Assembly: GCF_027359925.1 (NCBI RefSeq)
Contig: NZ_CP114767.1
Coordinates: forward strand, 2,728,001 to 2,792,000
Reading direction: 5' to 3'
Length of the DNA: 64,000 bases
Source: Hymenobacter canadensis
GTDB taxonomy: Bacteria > Bacteroidota > Bacteroidia > Cytophagales > Hymenobacteraceae
Every line of letters begins with the position of its first letter. Position 1 is the stretch's first letter. The notes beneath the pieces are model-generated. The model had not been told where the DNA came from. It worked only from the letters and a program-made list of their open reading frames with translations, and made no database searches. The position numbers and the translations under genes were made by a program. Below are positions 24,833-32,421 of this stretch, in pieces.

Positions 24833-26392
24833 ATGCTTTCCCCGCTCCCGCTGCTTTCCGCGCCTCCCGTAGCGCCCACTTACGAAGCCCCCGTATCCGA
24901 TGCGTTTCGGGTGTGGCCGCACCAGGCCCGGTTCCGGCAGGTGGCGCAGGTGCTGGCCGATGGGCTATTCAGCGCCCTCGATGAAGACCTGGCACCCTAC
25001 GTGCTGCTGCTGGCCCTGCCCACGCAGCCCGACGCGGCCGCGCCCACGGCCTGCCTGGAGCCGGCCGTCTGCGGCCTTGATGCGCGGCAGTTTGCGGACG
25101 TCGTGACGGAGGGCCGAATCCTGCAAAGCCAGACCGCCCCGCCCTTTGCCGGCCGCGACGACGTGAGCCCCGAAATGGTGCGGCGCCGCCACGAGGGCCT
25201 GGGCATCCGCAACGCCGTGCAGGCCGTTTTCACCAAGCTCGACGAGCATGCCCAGCACCAGCACGTGGCCGGCTGGCCCATTGAGATTCACGGCTTCTTC
25301 GTGATGACGGTATTGCGGGTGCAGCGCAAGCCGTTGCGGGGCTATCCTTCGCTACGCGCCAACCGCTACTACACCGATGGCCGGCCGCTGATGCCTTCCT
25401 TGCTGACCTCGGCCATGCAGCGCTTCCACGAGGAATGCGTGAAGCTGCTGAGCGAGCCGGAGCCCGGCTCGGGCCTGCTGGTGCGCCCCCGCGAAACCGA
25501 AGAGCTGCTGCGCGCCGCCGGCAAAAGCCTGCTCGACACGCCCGCCCAGGCCCTCGGCGCCGAGCCGGGCGCGGCGCGGCTGTTTCACACGCTCAATACC
25601 ATTTCCAGCCTCCGCTACGAAGGGGCTGAAGGCGTGGGCAAGGTGATTCTGGCGCGACGGCACCACCCGAATCTGGAGGAGGTGTTTGCCCTCACCTGCC
25701 CCACCCCGCTCACCGACTACCGCGCCGTGCGCAAGCTCCTGGAAATGACCACGCCCGACGTGAGTCTGCTCGCCGACAGCGAAAACGTGTACGCGCTGGG
25801 CCGCCTGGTGGGCACCTACGACCCGGCCCGTGAAGACGTGTTCGTCATCAACTTCATCAACCACTACGCCTGGGAGTTTCAGCACGATGGCAAGGTGCTG
25901 ATGCGCACGATTTACAGCCAGCCGAGTTTGCCGCGCTTCCGCGTGAACCGGAGCCGCTTCCGCAAAGACCTCAAGCGCACCTTCCAGCTCACCGACCCGG
26001 CCAAGATTGAGCGCCTCTGGGATGTGGTGCTGGAAGCCAGCCGCCAAAAGCACGGCACGCTGCTGGTAATCACCACCGAGGCGCTGGCCGAAGCCGACCG
26101 CCTCAAGCTGCAGTGCACCCTCATTGAGCCTGTGCCGCTCACGCCGCTCATCACCCGCCTCGTCACCAGCATCGACGGCGCCGTGCTCCTCGACCCCGAC
26201 AGCTACTGCTACTCCATCGGCGTGATTCTCGACGGCAAGGCCTCGGGCCGCGGCACCAGCACCCGCGGCGCCCGCTACAACTCGGCTATCCGCTACGTGG
26301 AAACCTCGCCGTATCCGTGCCTGGCCATCGTGGTTAGCGAAGACGGCATGGTGAACGTCATCACGAAGGAGCGGCTCGGCGAGGAGGATTGA
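24833..26392 (+). CDS. DisA_N (diadenylate-cyclase-like) domain protein
   Basis: A 519-residue protein whose C-terminal part (about 330-519) resembles the DisA_N/DAC nucleotide-binding domain that makes c-di-AMP from two ATP: DGAVLLDPDSYCYSIGVILD (Asp about 448 in the DGA motif) followed by GRGTSTRGARYNSAIRYV. The usual RHR motif after GT is altered to TRGARYN, so activity is uncertain. The N-terminal ~330 residues have no known enzyme motif and resemble sensor domains fused to DAC in Bacteroidota. No membrane helix is seen. The ATG at 24833 starts the first conserved segment. This could be a nucleotide second-messenger synthase or a non-catalytic sensor. Confidence 0.75.
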   Translation: MLSPLPLLSAPPVAPTYEAPVSDAFRVWPHQARFRQVAQVLADGLFSALDEDLAPYVLLLALPTQPDAAAPTACLEPAVCGLDARQFADVVTEGRILQSQTAPPFAGRDDVSPEMVRRRHEGLGIRNAVQAVFTKLDEHAQHQHVAGWPIEIHGFFVMTVLRVQRKPLRGYPSLRANRYYTDGRPLMPSLLTSAMQRFHEECVKLLSEPEPGSGLLVRPRETEELLRAAGKSLLDTPAQALGAEPGAARLFHTLNTISSLRYEGAEGVGKVILARRHHPNLEEVFALTCPTPLTDYRAVRKLLEMTTPDVSLLADSENVYALGRLVGTYDPAREDVFVINFINHYAWEFQHDGKVLMRTIYSQPSLPRFRVNRSRFRKDLKRTFQLTDPAKIERLWDVVLEASRQKHGTLLVITTEALAEADRLKLQCTLIEPVPLTPLITRLVTSIDGAVLLDPDSYCYSIGVILDGKASGRGTSTRGARYNSAIRYVETSPYPCLAIVVSEDGMVNVITKERLGEED

Positions 26393-26410
26393 GTCAACGC
26401 TAAGCTTAGG

Positions 26411-26941
26411 CTAGCCGGCAGCTTTGGCTAGTTTCTGCAACTGCTTAAGTTCCGTCGGCTTCACCTGGCTCAGCTCTTGGCCGCGGTTGCACAAGCTGGT
26501 AGCGTAATAGGGCGTGATGTCCTCCGGCGGGCCGCCATATATCGACTCTTTCTGGCTCACTTGAAACGCGTACACCAACTGCTCGGAACCTACCTTGAAT
26601 TCTTTGCCGCACGAAGAGCTGGAAGTTTCGGTGCTGACCAGCACGGTTGGTCCCGTGGCTTTCCCTTTTAGCTGCTGCGAAACGGCAAACGTGTAGCGCA
26701 GCTTTTCGTGGCGGATGTATTGAAACTGTCGCTCCACAGGCCCGGTGTCAGAAACCCGCACCGTATCGGTTGTCACGACGGTTTCTACGCTCATCACCCG
26801 CCCCACAAATATCAACGCGTCCTGCCGATAGGCCGCTTTCACTTTCTGCTTCTCGGAGCCGCCCGCATTGATGCAGGAGCAGGCTTGTGCCGTGGATATG
26901 CGGAAGGCAAGGAGCAACACGGCTAGCAGAATCGTTTTCAT
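26411..26941 (-). CDS. Secreted Cys-rich protein, NTR/TIMP-like N-terminus
   Basis: A 176-residue product with a signal peptide (MKTILLAVLLLAFRISTAQA) followed by CSCINAGG and an ADALIFVGRVMSV-like strand (here QDALIFVGRVMSV). A mature N-terminus of the type CSC is the hallmark of NTR-fold proteins such as TIMPs; bacterial NTR-like proteins with this start are common but of unknown role. Two further Cys (SSSCGKEF and ATSLCNRGQ) could form disulfides. The ATG at 26941 begins the signal peptide. It is convergent with the DisA_N gene, 18 bases apart. Function is not known. Confidence 0.72.
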   Translation of the reverse strand: MKTILLAVLLLAFRISTAQACSCINAGGSEKQKVKAAYRQDALIFVGRVMSVETVVTTDTVRVSDTGPVERQFQYIRHEKLRYTFAVSQQLKGKATGPTVLVSTETSSSSCGKEFKVGSEQLVYAFQVSQKESIYGGPPEDITPYYATSLCNRGQELSQVKPTELKQLQKLAKAAG

Positions 26942-26990
26942 GAGGTAACCGTGATTAAGTTATTAGCGAAGTGGAGGACACTCAGTGAAC

Positions 26991-27163
26991 AGGAATTCCA
27001 CACAACGCGGCTTCTTGCCGCTGGCCCGGCGCTGGGTCGTCGAGCGCACCTTCGCCTAGCTGGCCTTCTTACGCGGTGTGGTCGTTGATTACGCATTTAC
27101 CCCGCCAGCCATGTTGCTTGGCTATTACTGGCCAACATTACCCTGTCGCTCAACCGGGTGTAA
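26991..27163 (+). pseudogene. Decayed C-terminal remnant of an IS5-like transposase
   Basis: Translation gives FLPLARRWVVERTFA, then a TAG where the family has Trp (ERTFAW), then LAFLRGVVVDY. After a frame change it continues as PASHVAWLLLANITLSLNRV and ends at the TAA 27161-27163. RRWVVERTFAWL and NITLSLNRV-like ends are typical for IS5/DDE_Tnp_1 transposases. Only this tail of about 55 residues survives, with one nonsense and one frameshift mutation. No terminal inverted repeat was found. Confidence 0.8.
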
Positions 27164-27238
27164 TTTCCCAAACACGCTCCAAGGCTTACGCAAAGCGACT
27201 TTTAGTTGCCGCGCACAAAAAATCATAAAAGAAAGTGG

Positions 27239-27883
27239 TTACAACCGGCGGCCCAGAGTAAGACTATGGGTGCTTAAGGTAGTTACGCCTCCTATTCCAT
27301 TTTGAATGGTCGATTTTACACCTATTGCCCAGCGTTGCTCTTGACCCAAATCTGTTTCCAGACTGAGTGAGCCTAAATAACCGGCATGTGTTCCTTGCTG
27401 CGAGCTAAGTCCATAATCAGTGACTTTACCGCTCACTGCACTCATATAAGAAAAGCTGTTTTTCTTGTAGTAGCCTGCAAAGCCGCCGGCACCAAGTGCA
27501 AACCGCACTTTATTGCTGGTTCCAAACGGGTAGAATAGCACTTCTTGTTCTACGTAGGCCGCTTTATAGTTCTGGTTGGGAATCTGTTTCTCAAAAGAAC
27601 CCGACGGCTTGCCCAACACACCCACCAGACGCCCAGATAGCCCCAGCCACCGATTCAGCATGGGCGCATATTCAACGGAAAGCCGGGCACAACGATAGTA
27701 TTTGTTGATATCGTAGCTGGTCCCGAGGCCAACCCGGAGGTACGCCATTTGGAATGGGCGCGCAACCGCAATATTGGGAGCAGTTTGCGCAGAAGCGTCT
27801 GGTGTCTGCTGCGCCTGCGCTTCGGTCATTTGGCTGAATGCGAGCAGCGTACCAGCGATAGTAGAGAAGAAAATACTTTTCAT
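27239..27883 (-). CDS. Secreted beta-barrel-like protein, 214 residues
   Basis: MKSIFFSTIAGTLLAFSQMT begins a signal peptide with cleavage near AQA-QQ. The mature part has alternating, aromatic-rich strands (FQMAYLRVGLGTSYDINKYY, VRFALGAGGFAGYYKKNSF) and ends VTTLSTHSLTLGRRL, which suggests a small outer-membrane beta-barrel. No family recognised. It is more AT-rich than most of the window and lies next to a transposase remnant, so horizontal origin is possible. The ATG at 27883 is chosen for the signal peptide. Confidence 0.68.
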   Translation of the reverse strand: MKSIFFSTIAGTLLAFSQMTEAQAQQTPDASAQTAPNIAVARPFQMAYLRVGLGTSYDINKYYRCARLSVEYAPMLNRWLGLSGRLVGVLGKPSGSFEKQIPNQNYKAAYVEQEVLFYPFGTSNKVRFALGAGGFAGYYKKNSFSYMSAVSGKVTDYGLSSQQGTHAGYLGSLSLETDLGQEQRWAIGVKSTIQNGIGGVTTLSTHSLTLGRRL

Positions 27884-28207
27884 GGGCAATAAGTAATAGT
27901 GTTTTTTATCAGAGCCCCTTATCGAGGAATTAGTTGCATGCAATACAATGGTTGTGAGTTCAGGTCTGGGTGACGAATGGCTATTCCGTCTGCCGGGCGT
28001 ACCAAGTCATGAAATCAGCTCGTGTTTTTGGAGCAGCTTCTGAACTGAAAACCATCAAATCGTAACTCATACCACAGAATATTGCGCAGGAGCTTGGGTA
28101 CGCTCGTTTCGCTTGGTGGCTCGGGTTTTAAGGGGGCTTAACCCAGCAAAACACTTAAAGCCTTTGCCGGGCTTTGTATTCAATTTCCGAAACGACTTCA
28201 AACCACG
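27884..28207. other. Gene-free gap of 324 bases
   Basis: No convincing ORF, RNA gene or repeat pair was found. It is AT-richer than the genes around it and probably holds the promoter of the secreted beta-barrel-like protein gene, but no TAnnTTTG box was seen on the minus strand. Confidence 0.5.
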
Positions 28208-29452
28208 CTACCGGCTCAGTTCGGCCAGCAGCCAGTCGCGCGTGGTTTGGCCGGCAAGCTGGCCCACTACTCCCAGAAAGCCAGCCGTGGTGGACACTTT
28301 GCGGGCGGCCGTGGCGGCCAGTACGGTGTTGAATGATTCGGCTCCCAGCCGGTCGTGCAGGGCCGCGAGGATTACCGTGCCTTTGTTGTACACCACCCGG
28401 CGGAAAACGGCCGGCTCGTGCTGGTAGCGGTCGAAGCCCAGGACCGGCGGCGCACCGACTGCTGAGGCGGCCAGCTTCGCCAGCTCCTGCCGGTAGCCTT
28501 CGGCATCCCCGCTTGCTTGCAGGTACAGCAGGCTGGAATAGGTGGCGAAGGCCTCGTTCAGCCACGCGCTGTCGTCGTGGTACGAGCCGTAGGCCCACCA
28601 CTTGTGGCTTATCTCGTGGGCCAGAATCAGCAGATCCTCCCGCTTGGCCACGTCGAAATCAGTGTAGGTGATGACGGCGGCATTGTCGAGCAGGCCGTAG
28701 GCTTCGTGGTTGGTGCCGGGCAGGAAAACCGTGAACTGCGCAACCGCATCCTGGCGGCCGATACTGCGGTTGTAAAACGCCACGATGTCCTGGGTTTTGT
28801 GCAGCAGCACAGAATCCGGCCGCCCCGGCGCAGCGGCGGCTTTCACCACCGTAATGCGCGGCGCGCTACCAGCCGCCAGCTGCTCGAACTGCCGCGCCAC
28901 AATAGCCGTCAGCTCGGTGGCGCTGGTGCTGCCGCGGAAAGTGTAGCTGCCGGCCCGCTGCCGGCGCGGCGCGGTGGTGCTCAGCACCTGATAGCCGGTC
29001 GGCACCCGCACGGCCAGCTCGTAGTCTACCACTGCATACTCGGCGTAGGGCCGGAACGGCAGCCAGTTGGTGTGGCCACTCAGCACGTTTACGTCGCCGG
29101 CGAAATTGCCCTTGGCCAGGGTGCCCGCGTACGTCAGCTCCACCTGGCGGCGGGCCTGCCCCTTGGCAAAACGCACCGTCACCTGCTGCAGCGTATCCCC
29201 GAAAAACGGGTAGAACAGCCGCGTGGTGCGCGGGGGCGCGGCACCAGTGCTGCGCACCTGCTGTAGCTGAAACTGGCGGTTGAGGTTCAGTTGCAGCACG
29301 GAGCTGGTGTCGGCGGCAGGCAGGCGGAACGTGTAGTGGCAGGTGAAGCGGTGCGTAGCCGGCTCCAAGTCCAGCTGCACCCGCACCAGCGGCCGGGCAT
29401 AGCATGACGCCAGCGTTCCGAAAAGCAATAAGACAATAACAGAAAGCCTCAT
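28208..29452 (-). CDS. M1-family-like metallopeptidase lipoprotein
   Basis: A 414-residue protein with a lipoprotein signal (VIVLLLFGTLASC, lipobox LASC). The catalytic region has the zinc-binding motif HEISH (about residues 279-283) in ILAHEISHKWWAYGSYHDDS, followed about 18 residues later by the downstream Glu in WLNEAFATYSSL, the gluzincin pattern of M1 aminopeptidases. The GAMEN motif typical of M1 aminopeptidases is not evident, so it is an M1-like rather than a proven aminopeptidase. Start ATG 29452 (or 29461). It lies 32 bases after the DUF4442 gene on the same strand. Confidence 0.82.
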   Translation of the reverse strand: MRLSVIVLLLFGTLASCYARPLVRVQLDLEPATHRFTCHYTFRLPAADTSSVLQLNLNRQFQLQQVRSTGAAPPRTTRLFYPFFGDTLQQVTVRFAKGQARRQVELTYAGTLAKGNFAGDVNVLSGHTNWLPFRPYAEYAVVDYELAVRVPTGYQVLSTTAPRRQRAGSYTFRGSTSATELTAIVARQFEQLAAGSAPRITVVKAAAAPGRPDSVLLHKTQDIVAFYNRSIGRQDAVAQFTVFLPGTNHEAYGLLDNAAVITYTDFDVAKREDLLILAHEISHKWWAYGSYHDDSAWLNEAFATYSSLLYLQASGDAEGYRQELAKLAASAVGAPPVLGFDRYQHEPAVFRRVVYNKGTVILAALHDRLGAESFNTVLAATAARKVSTTAGFLGVVGQLAGQTTRDWLLAELSR

Positions 29453-29484
29453 AAATACCATTATAGAATAAGAATCCGGCGGCC

Positions 29485-29979
29485 CTACTTCGCCCGAAAC
29501 GACCACGTAATCCGGAAGGTAGCCACCACGTCGCCGGCTTCATCTACACCGGTGCTGGTGCAGACTACGGTGCGGCCCTCGCCGCTGGCGCGGCTGTCGG
29601 CAATGGTTTGGGCGATGCGCTGGCCGTCTTCGGAGGTGAAGGCAATCAGGCCGACGGCCTTTTTGGTGAATTCGGCTTCCAGTCCCACCACCAGCATCGA
29701 GACGCGGCCCTGGCCCTGGATGTGCATCATGGCCAGCATGCCGCTGGCCATTTCGGCGGCCATGCTCAGGCAGGCGAAGTAGATGCTGCGAAACGGATTC
29801 TGGGTGAGGTACTTGAACGGCACCGTGATGACGGCCCGCTCCGGCGTGATTTCGCGCAGCCGCAGCCCCGCCAGATACGCCATCGGCAGACTGCGCAGCA
29901 TGAACAGGCGTAGCTTCAACGGGCTGGAAATCGTGCGGCGGAAAGCGGCGGCAGCGGGCGTGTCGGGGAGGGTGTGCAT
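29485..29979 (-). CDS. DUF4442 hotdog-fold, thioesterase-like protein
   Basis: A 164-residue soluble protein with the DUF4442/PaaI-like hotdog layout: an N-terminal helical part (LRLFMLRSLPMAYLAGLRL), a central NPFRSIYFACLSMAAEMASG helix with the preceding ITPERAVITVPFKYLTQ strands, and the end VVATFRITWSFRAK. Acyl-CoA thioesterase function is inferred from the fold. The ATG at 29979 is preferred over a longer reading from 30060. It is likely co-transcribed with the M1-like gene. Confidence 0.78.
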   Translation of the reverse strand: MHTLPDTPAAAAFRRTISSPLKLRLFMLRSLPMAYLAGLRLREITPERAVITVPFKYLTQNPFRSIYFACLSMAAEMASGMLAMMHIQGQGRVSMLVVGLEAEFTKKAVGLIAFTSEDGQRIAQTIADSRASGEGRTVVCTSTGVDEAGDVVATFRITWSFRAK

Positions 29980-30095
29980 GGTAGTAGCAGGCTGAGGGCG
30001 AAGCACTACAAAGAACAGAAAATATTCGGCATGCCGAACAGTGCGACCCGGATGGTGCATCTGAGGAGCAGGTCCTAATCAACGCATCAACAGCT

Positions 30096-30194
30096 CGTCA
30101 TGCAGAGGCGCAGCCGAAGCATCTCGCGTGCTGACGTTGAGTTACCACTCCTGCATTAGCACGCGAGATGCTTCGGCTGCGCATCTGCATGACG
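30096..30194. repeat. GTCAT-type long inverted repeat (GCAGAGGCGCAGCC variant)
   Basis: Left arm CGTCATGCAGAGGCGCAGCC, right arm its near-complement, joined by about 25 bases; arms about 35 bases. Inner hairpin ATGC...GCAT. It sits upstream of the DUF4442 gene and downstream of the DUF3857 gene, where it could cap transcripts. Confidence 0.92.
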
Positions 30195-30210
30195 GTCTGC
30201 CAGCCTGAAA

Positions 30211-32196
30211 TCAGCCTTTCTTTTCCAGCACCAACACCACTTTGTTGAAGTTGGCGGCGGCGTTTACTACGTCGCGGAAGGCTTCGAAGTCCTTCTTGGG
30301 CCAGCGGATCTGGCGGTAGGCTTCCGTGATGGTGACCGTGACGGTCTGGCCCTGCACGGCGTACTTCGAGGTGAAATAGTAGAGCGGATCTTTGGCGTCG
30401 GGGCCGGCCTGCACGTTGGCGTTTAGGTCCGAGAGGTTGCGGATCTGGTAGCCTGCTGGCAGCTCCAGCGTGATGGTGCGGTTGTAGCGGCGGTTGAAGT
30501 CGTTTTCCACGTCGTACTGCCGGGCTTCGGTCTGATACAGCTCCGACTGCGGCCCCAGCAGCTCCCCGACTTTGAACAGATAGCGCTGGCCCGCCTTATT
30601 CAGCAGCGCCGACGATTCCACGCTGGCATCTACCAGAAACGGCTTGCTGAGCGGGCTCAGGCCGGCTTCGCCGTTGGTGGCTTTCAGGCTCTGGAAGGTG
30701 GCGTCGGGCACGCTGCCTTTCACCAGTTCCTGCAGCACCTCGGTGCGCTTTTCTTCCGGAATCAAGGAGAAAAACGGCTGAATCACCTGGGCGTGGTAGC
30801 CGCCCAGCACCTGATGCACGTTCACGAGGGCCTTGTCGAGCTCGGGCGTGAACTTCACGCTGATGTCGAGGTCGTTGGGGCTTTGCTCGGCGGTCAGGGT
30901 CGGGATGTCGCGCACGGTGCCCACGGCCGACTCGGTGGAGCCCAGCTTCACGGTGCGGATGAACAGGCCCTTGTTGGCGGTCCAGCCGGGGGGCAGCATG
31001 CCGTAGCGGAAATCGGGCCGCGACGGGGCCAGCAGCTGCTTGGTTTCGGGGAAGTAGAAGGCGTAGTTGTCGAGGTAGTTCCAGGTGTCGAAGGTGTCGT
31101 CGAACACAGCGTCGGAGCGGTCGGAGGTCAGCACCAGCTCGTGCTCGATGCCCTGGCGGCGCAGCAACGCGGCAAACAGACGCGTCAGGCCTAGGTCGGA
31201 GGCGTTTTTGGTGGCCGCAATGCGCTGGATGTTGCTTTCGCCGTCCTCGGCCAGGTTGAAGCTGGTTTTGAGGTAGTTTTCCAGCGCCTTCACGCGGGCT
31301 TCCGTGTCGCCGCCGCCGGGCAGCTTGGCGTCTTTCAGCACCTTGTCGGCGGCCTTGGTTTCGTCTTTGCTGAGCGAGTACACGGTGCCGTGCAGGTACT
31401 GGCTGGCGTCGGCCCAGGTGAAGAGGCGGGTGCGGCCGCGCTGGGCGGTATAGGCCAGCTTGTACTCCAGGCGCATGCGCTCGGCGTTGCCGGAGGCAAA
31501 GGCTTCCTCGCGGGCGGCAGCCACGTCGGGCAGGCGCAGGCGGATGATGCGCTTGCCGGCCACCACGGTATCGGGGCGGGCGGCGGGGCCGTGGTACACG
31601 CGCGCTTCGAAGGTGAGGGCCTCCGGCGAAATCAGCTCAAACGACACGTCGTGGGCCGGCAGGCCGCTTTGCAGGTACTCGCGTCCGAAGAACTTGGCCG
31701 GCCGCTCGCGCAGAAACACATACTCGATTTCCGAGCCTTTCTCCACCCCTTCCACCGCAAAAATCTTGAAGCCGCGGCCGCCGTCCTGGTCCTTGAGCTC
31801 CTTCATGTTGCTTTCGCTCACCTCCACCACCTCGCCGCGCGGACTGATGGTGCGGGCCTTCAGGTACACCAGCCGGCCGCCGTCCTGCGGGATGTAGATT
31901 TTGTTGAACTGCTCGATGCCATCGGAGGTGTTCACGCGCAGAATCCGGTGCTCGGTGGAATATATCTGCAGCTCCTTGTCGCCGGCGCTGAACTCGTGGG
32001 CCGTGAAGTCGCGCAGAATCAGGGCCGGCAGCTTGGCTTCGGCCTCCGTCACGGGCAGGCGCTTGGTGCGCTTGGCGTCCCAGGTGTAGGTGGCGTACTG
32101 CAGGGTTTTGGGCGCCTGCTGGGCGTGGAGCGGCGCGGCGGCCGTGAGCAGCAGCAGCGAAGCAGCAGTGGCTCGGGCAACGGAAAGAAGAGTCAT
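30211..32196 (-). CDS. DUF3857/transglutaminase-like secreted protein, probable pseudoenzyme
   Basis: A 661-residue protein with a signal peptide (MTLLSVARATAASLLLLTAA). The N-terminal half is a DUF3857 domain (about 55-230) and the middle a transglutaminase-like core. At the place where active members have a GDCKDKA-type Cys, this one has KNASDLGLTRLFAALLRRQG: no Cys. The His site, usually in NHAW-like segments, is replaced by LDNYAFYFPE. So the fold is kept but the catalytic Cys/His are missing. It shares a gene cluster with the intact 32422-34392 paralogue and the MORN protein; no role is known. Confidence 0.85.
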   Translation of the reverse strand: MTLLSVARATAASLLLLTAAAPLHAQQAPKTLQYATYTWDAKRTKRLPVTEAEAKLPALILRDFTAHEFSAGDKELQIYSTEHRILRVNTSDGIEQFNKIYIPQDGGRLVYLKARTISPRGEVVEVSESNMKELKDQDGGRGFKIFAVEGVEKGSEIEYVFLRERPAKFFGREYLQSGLPAHDVSFELISPEALTFEARVYHGPAARPDTVVAGKRIIRLRLPDVAAAREEAFASGNAERMRLEYKLAYTAQRGRTRLFTWADASQYLHGTVYSLSKDETKAADKVLKDAKLPGGGDTEARVKALENYLKTSFNLAEDGESNIQRIAATKNASDLGLTRLFAALLRRQGIEHELVLTSDRSDAVFDDTFDTWNYLDNYAFYFPETKQLLAPSRPDFRYGMLPPGWTANKGLFIRTVKLGSTESAVGTVRDIPTLTAEQSPNDLDISVKFTPELDKALVNVHQVLGGYHAQVIQPFFSLIPEEKRTEVLQELVKGSVPDATFQSLKATNGEAGLSPLSKPFLVDASVESSALLNKAGQRYLFKVGELLGPQSELYQTEARQYDVENDFNRRYNRTITLELPAGYQIRNLSDLNANVQAGPDAKDPLYYFTSKYAVQGQTVTVTITEAYRQIRWPKKDFEAFRDVVNAAANFNKVVLVLEKKG

Positions 32197-32331
32197 AGAA
32201 AGATAAAACAGGCGCCCGATGGCGCGGGATTTCCCAATGGATAAAACGGTTCTGGTCCACCAGCTTATTGAGGCCGTCGGGCCGGTCGTCGGAAGCAGAA
32301 TGTGGTGGTTTCGTGCAAGCGGCGTGGGCGT

Positions 32332-32403
32332 CCCAGGGCTGAAGCCCTGGGCTAGTCAGCGGTGGGCAATGGGCCCTGCGTAGCCCTGGGCTTCAGCCCG
32401 GGG
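32332..32403. repeat. Inverted pair of foot-tetranucleotide hairpins (CCCAGGGCT core)
   Basis: At 32332-32355 (minus strand): CTAG, CCCAGGGCT, TC, AGCCCTGGG. At 32380-32403 (plus strand): GTAG, CCCTGGGCT, TC, AGCCCGGGG. They are arranged in inverted orientation with a 24-base gap. Confidence 0.92.
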
Positions 32404-32421
32404 ACACCTGCGCAGCCGTGC

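Noticed and set aside
27078-27305. 75-codon ORF as a separate gene
   Set aside because: It is a frame reading through the dead transposase fragment and adjacent non-coding DNA.
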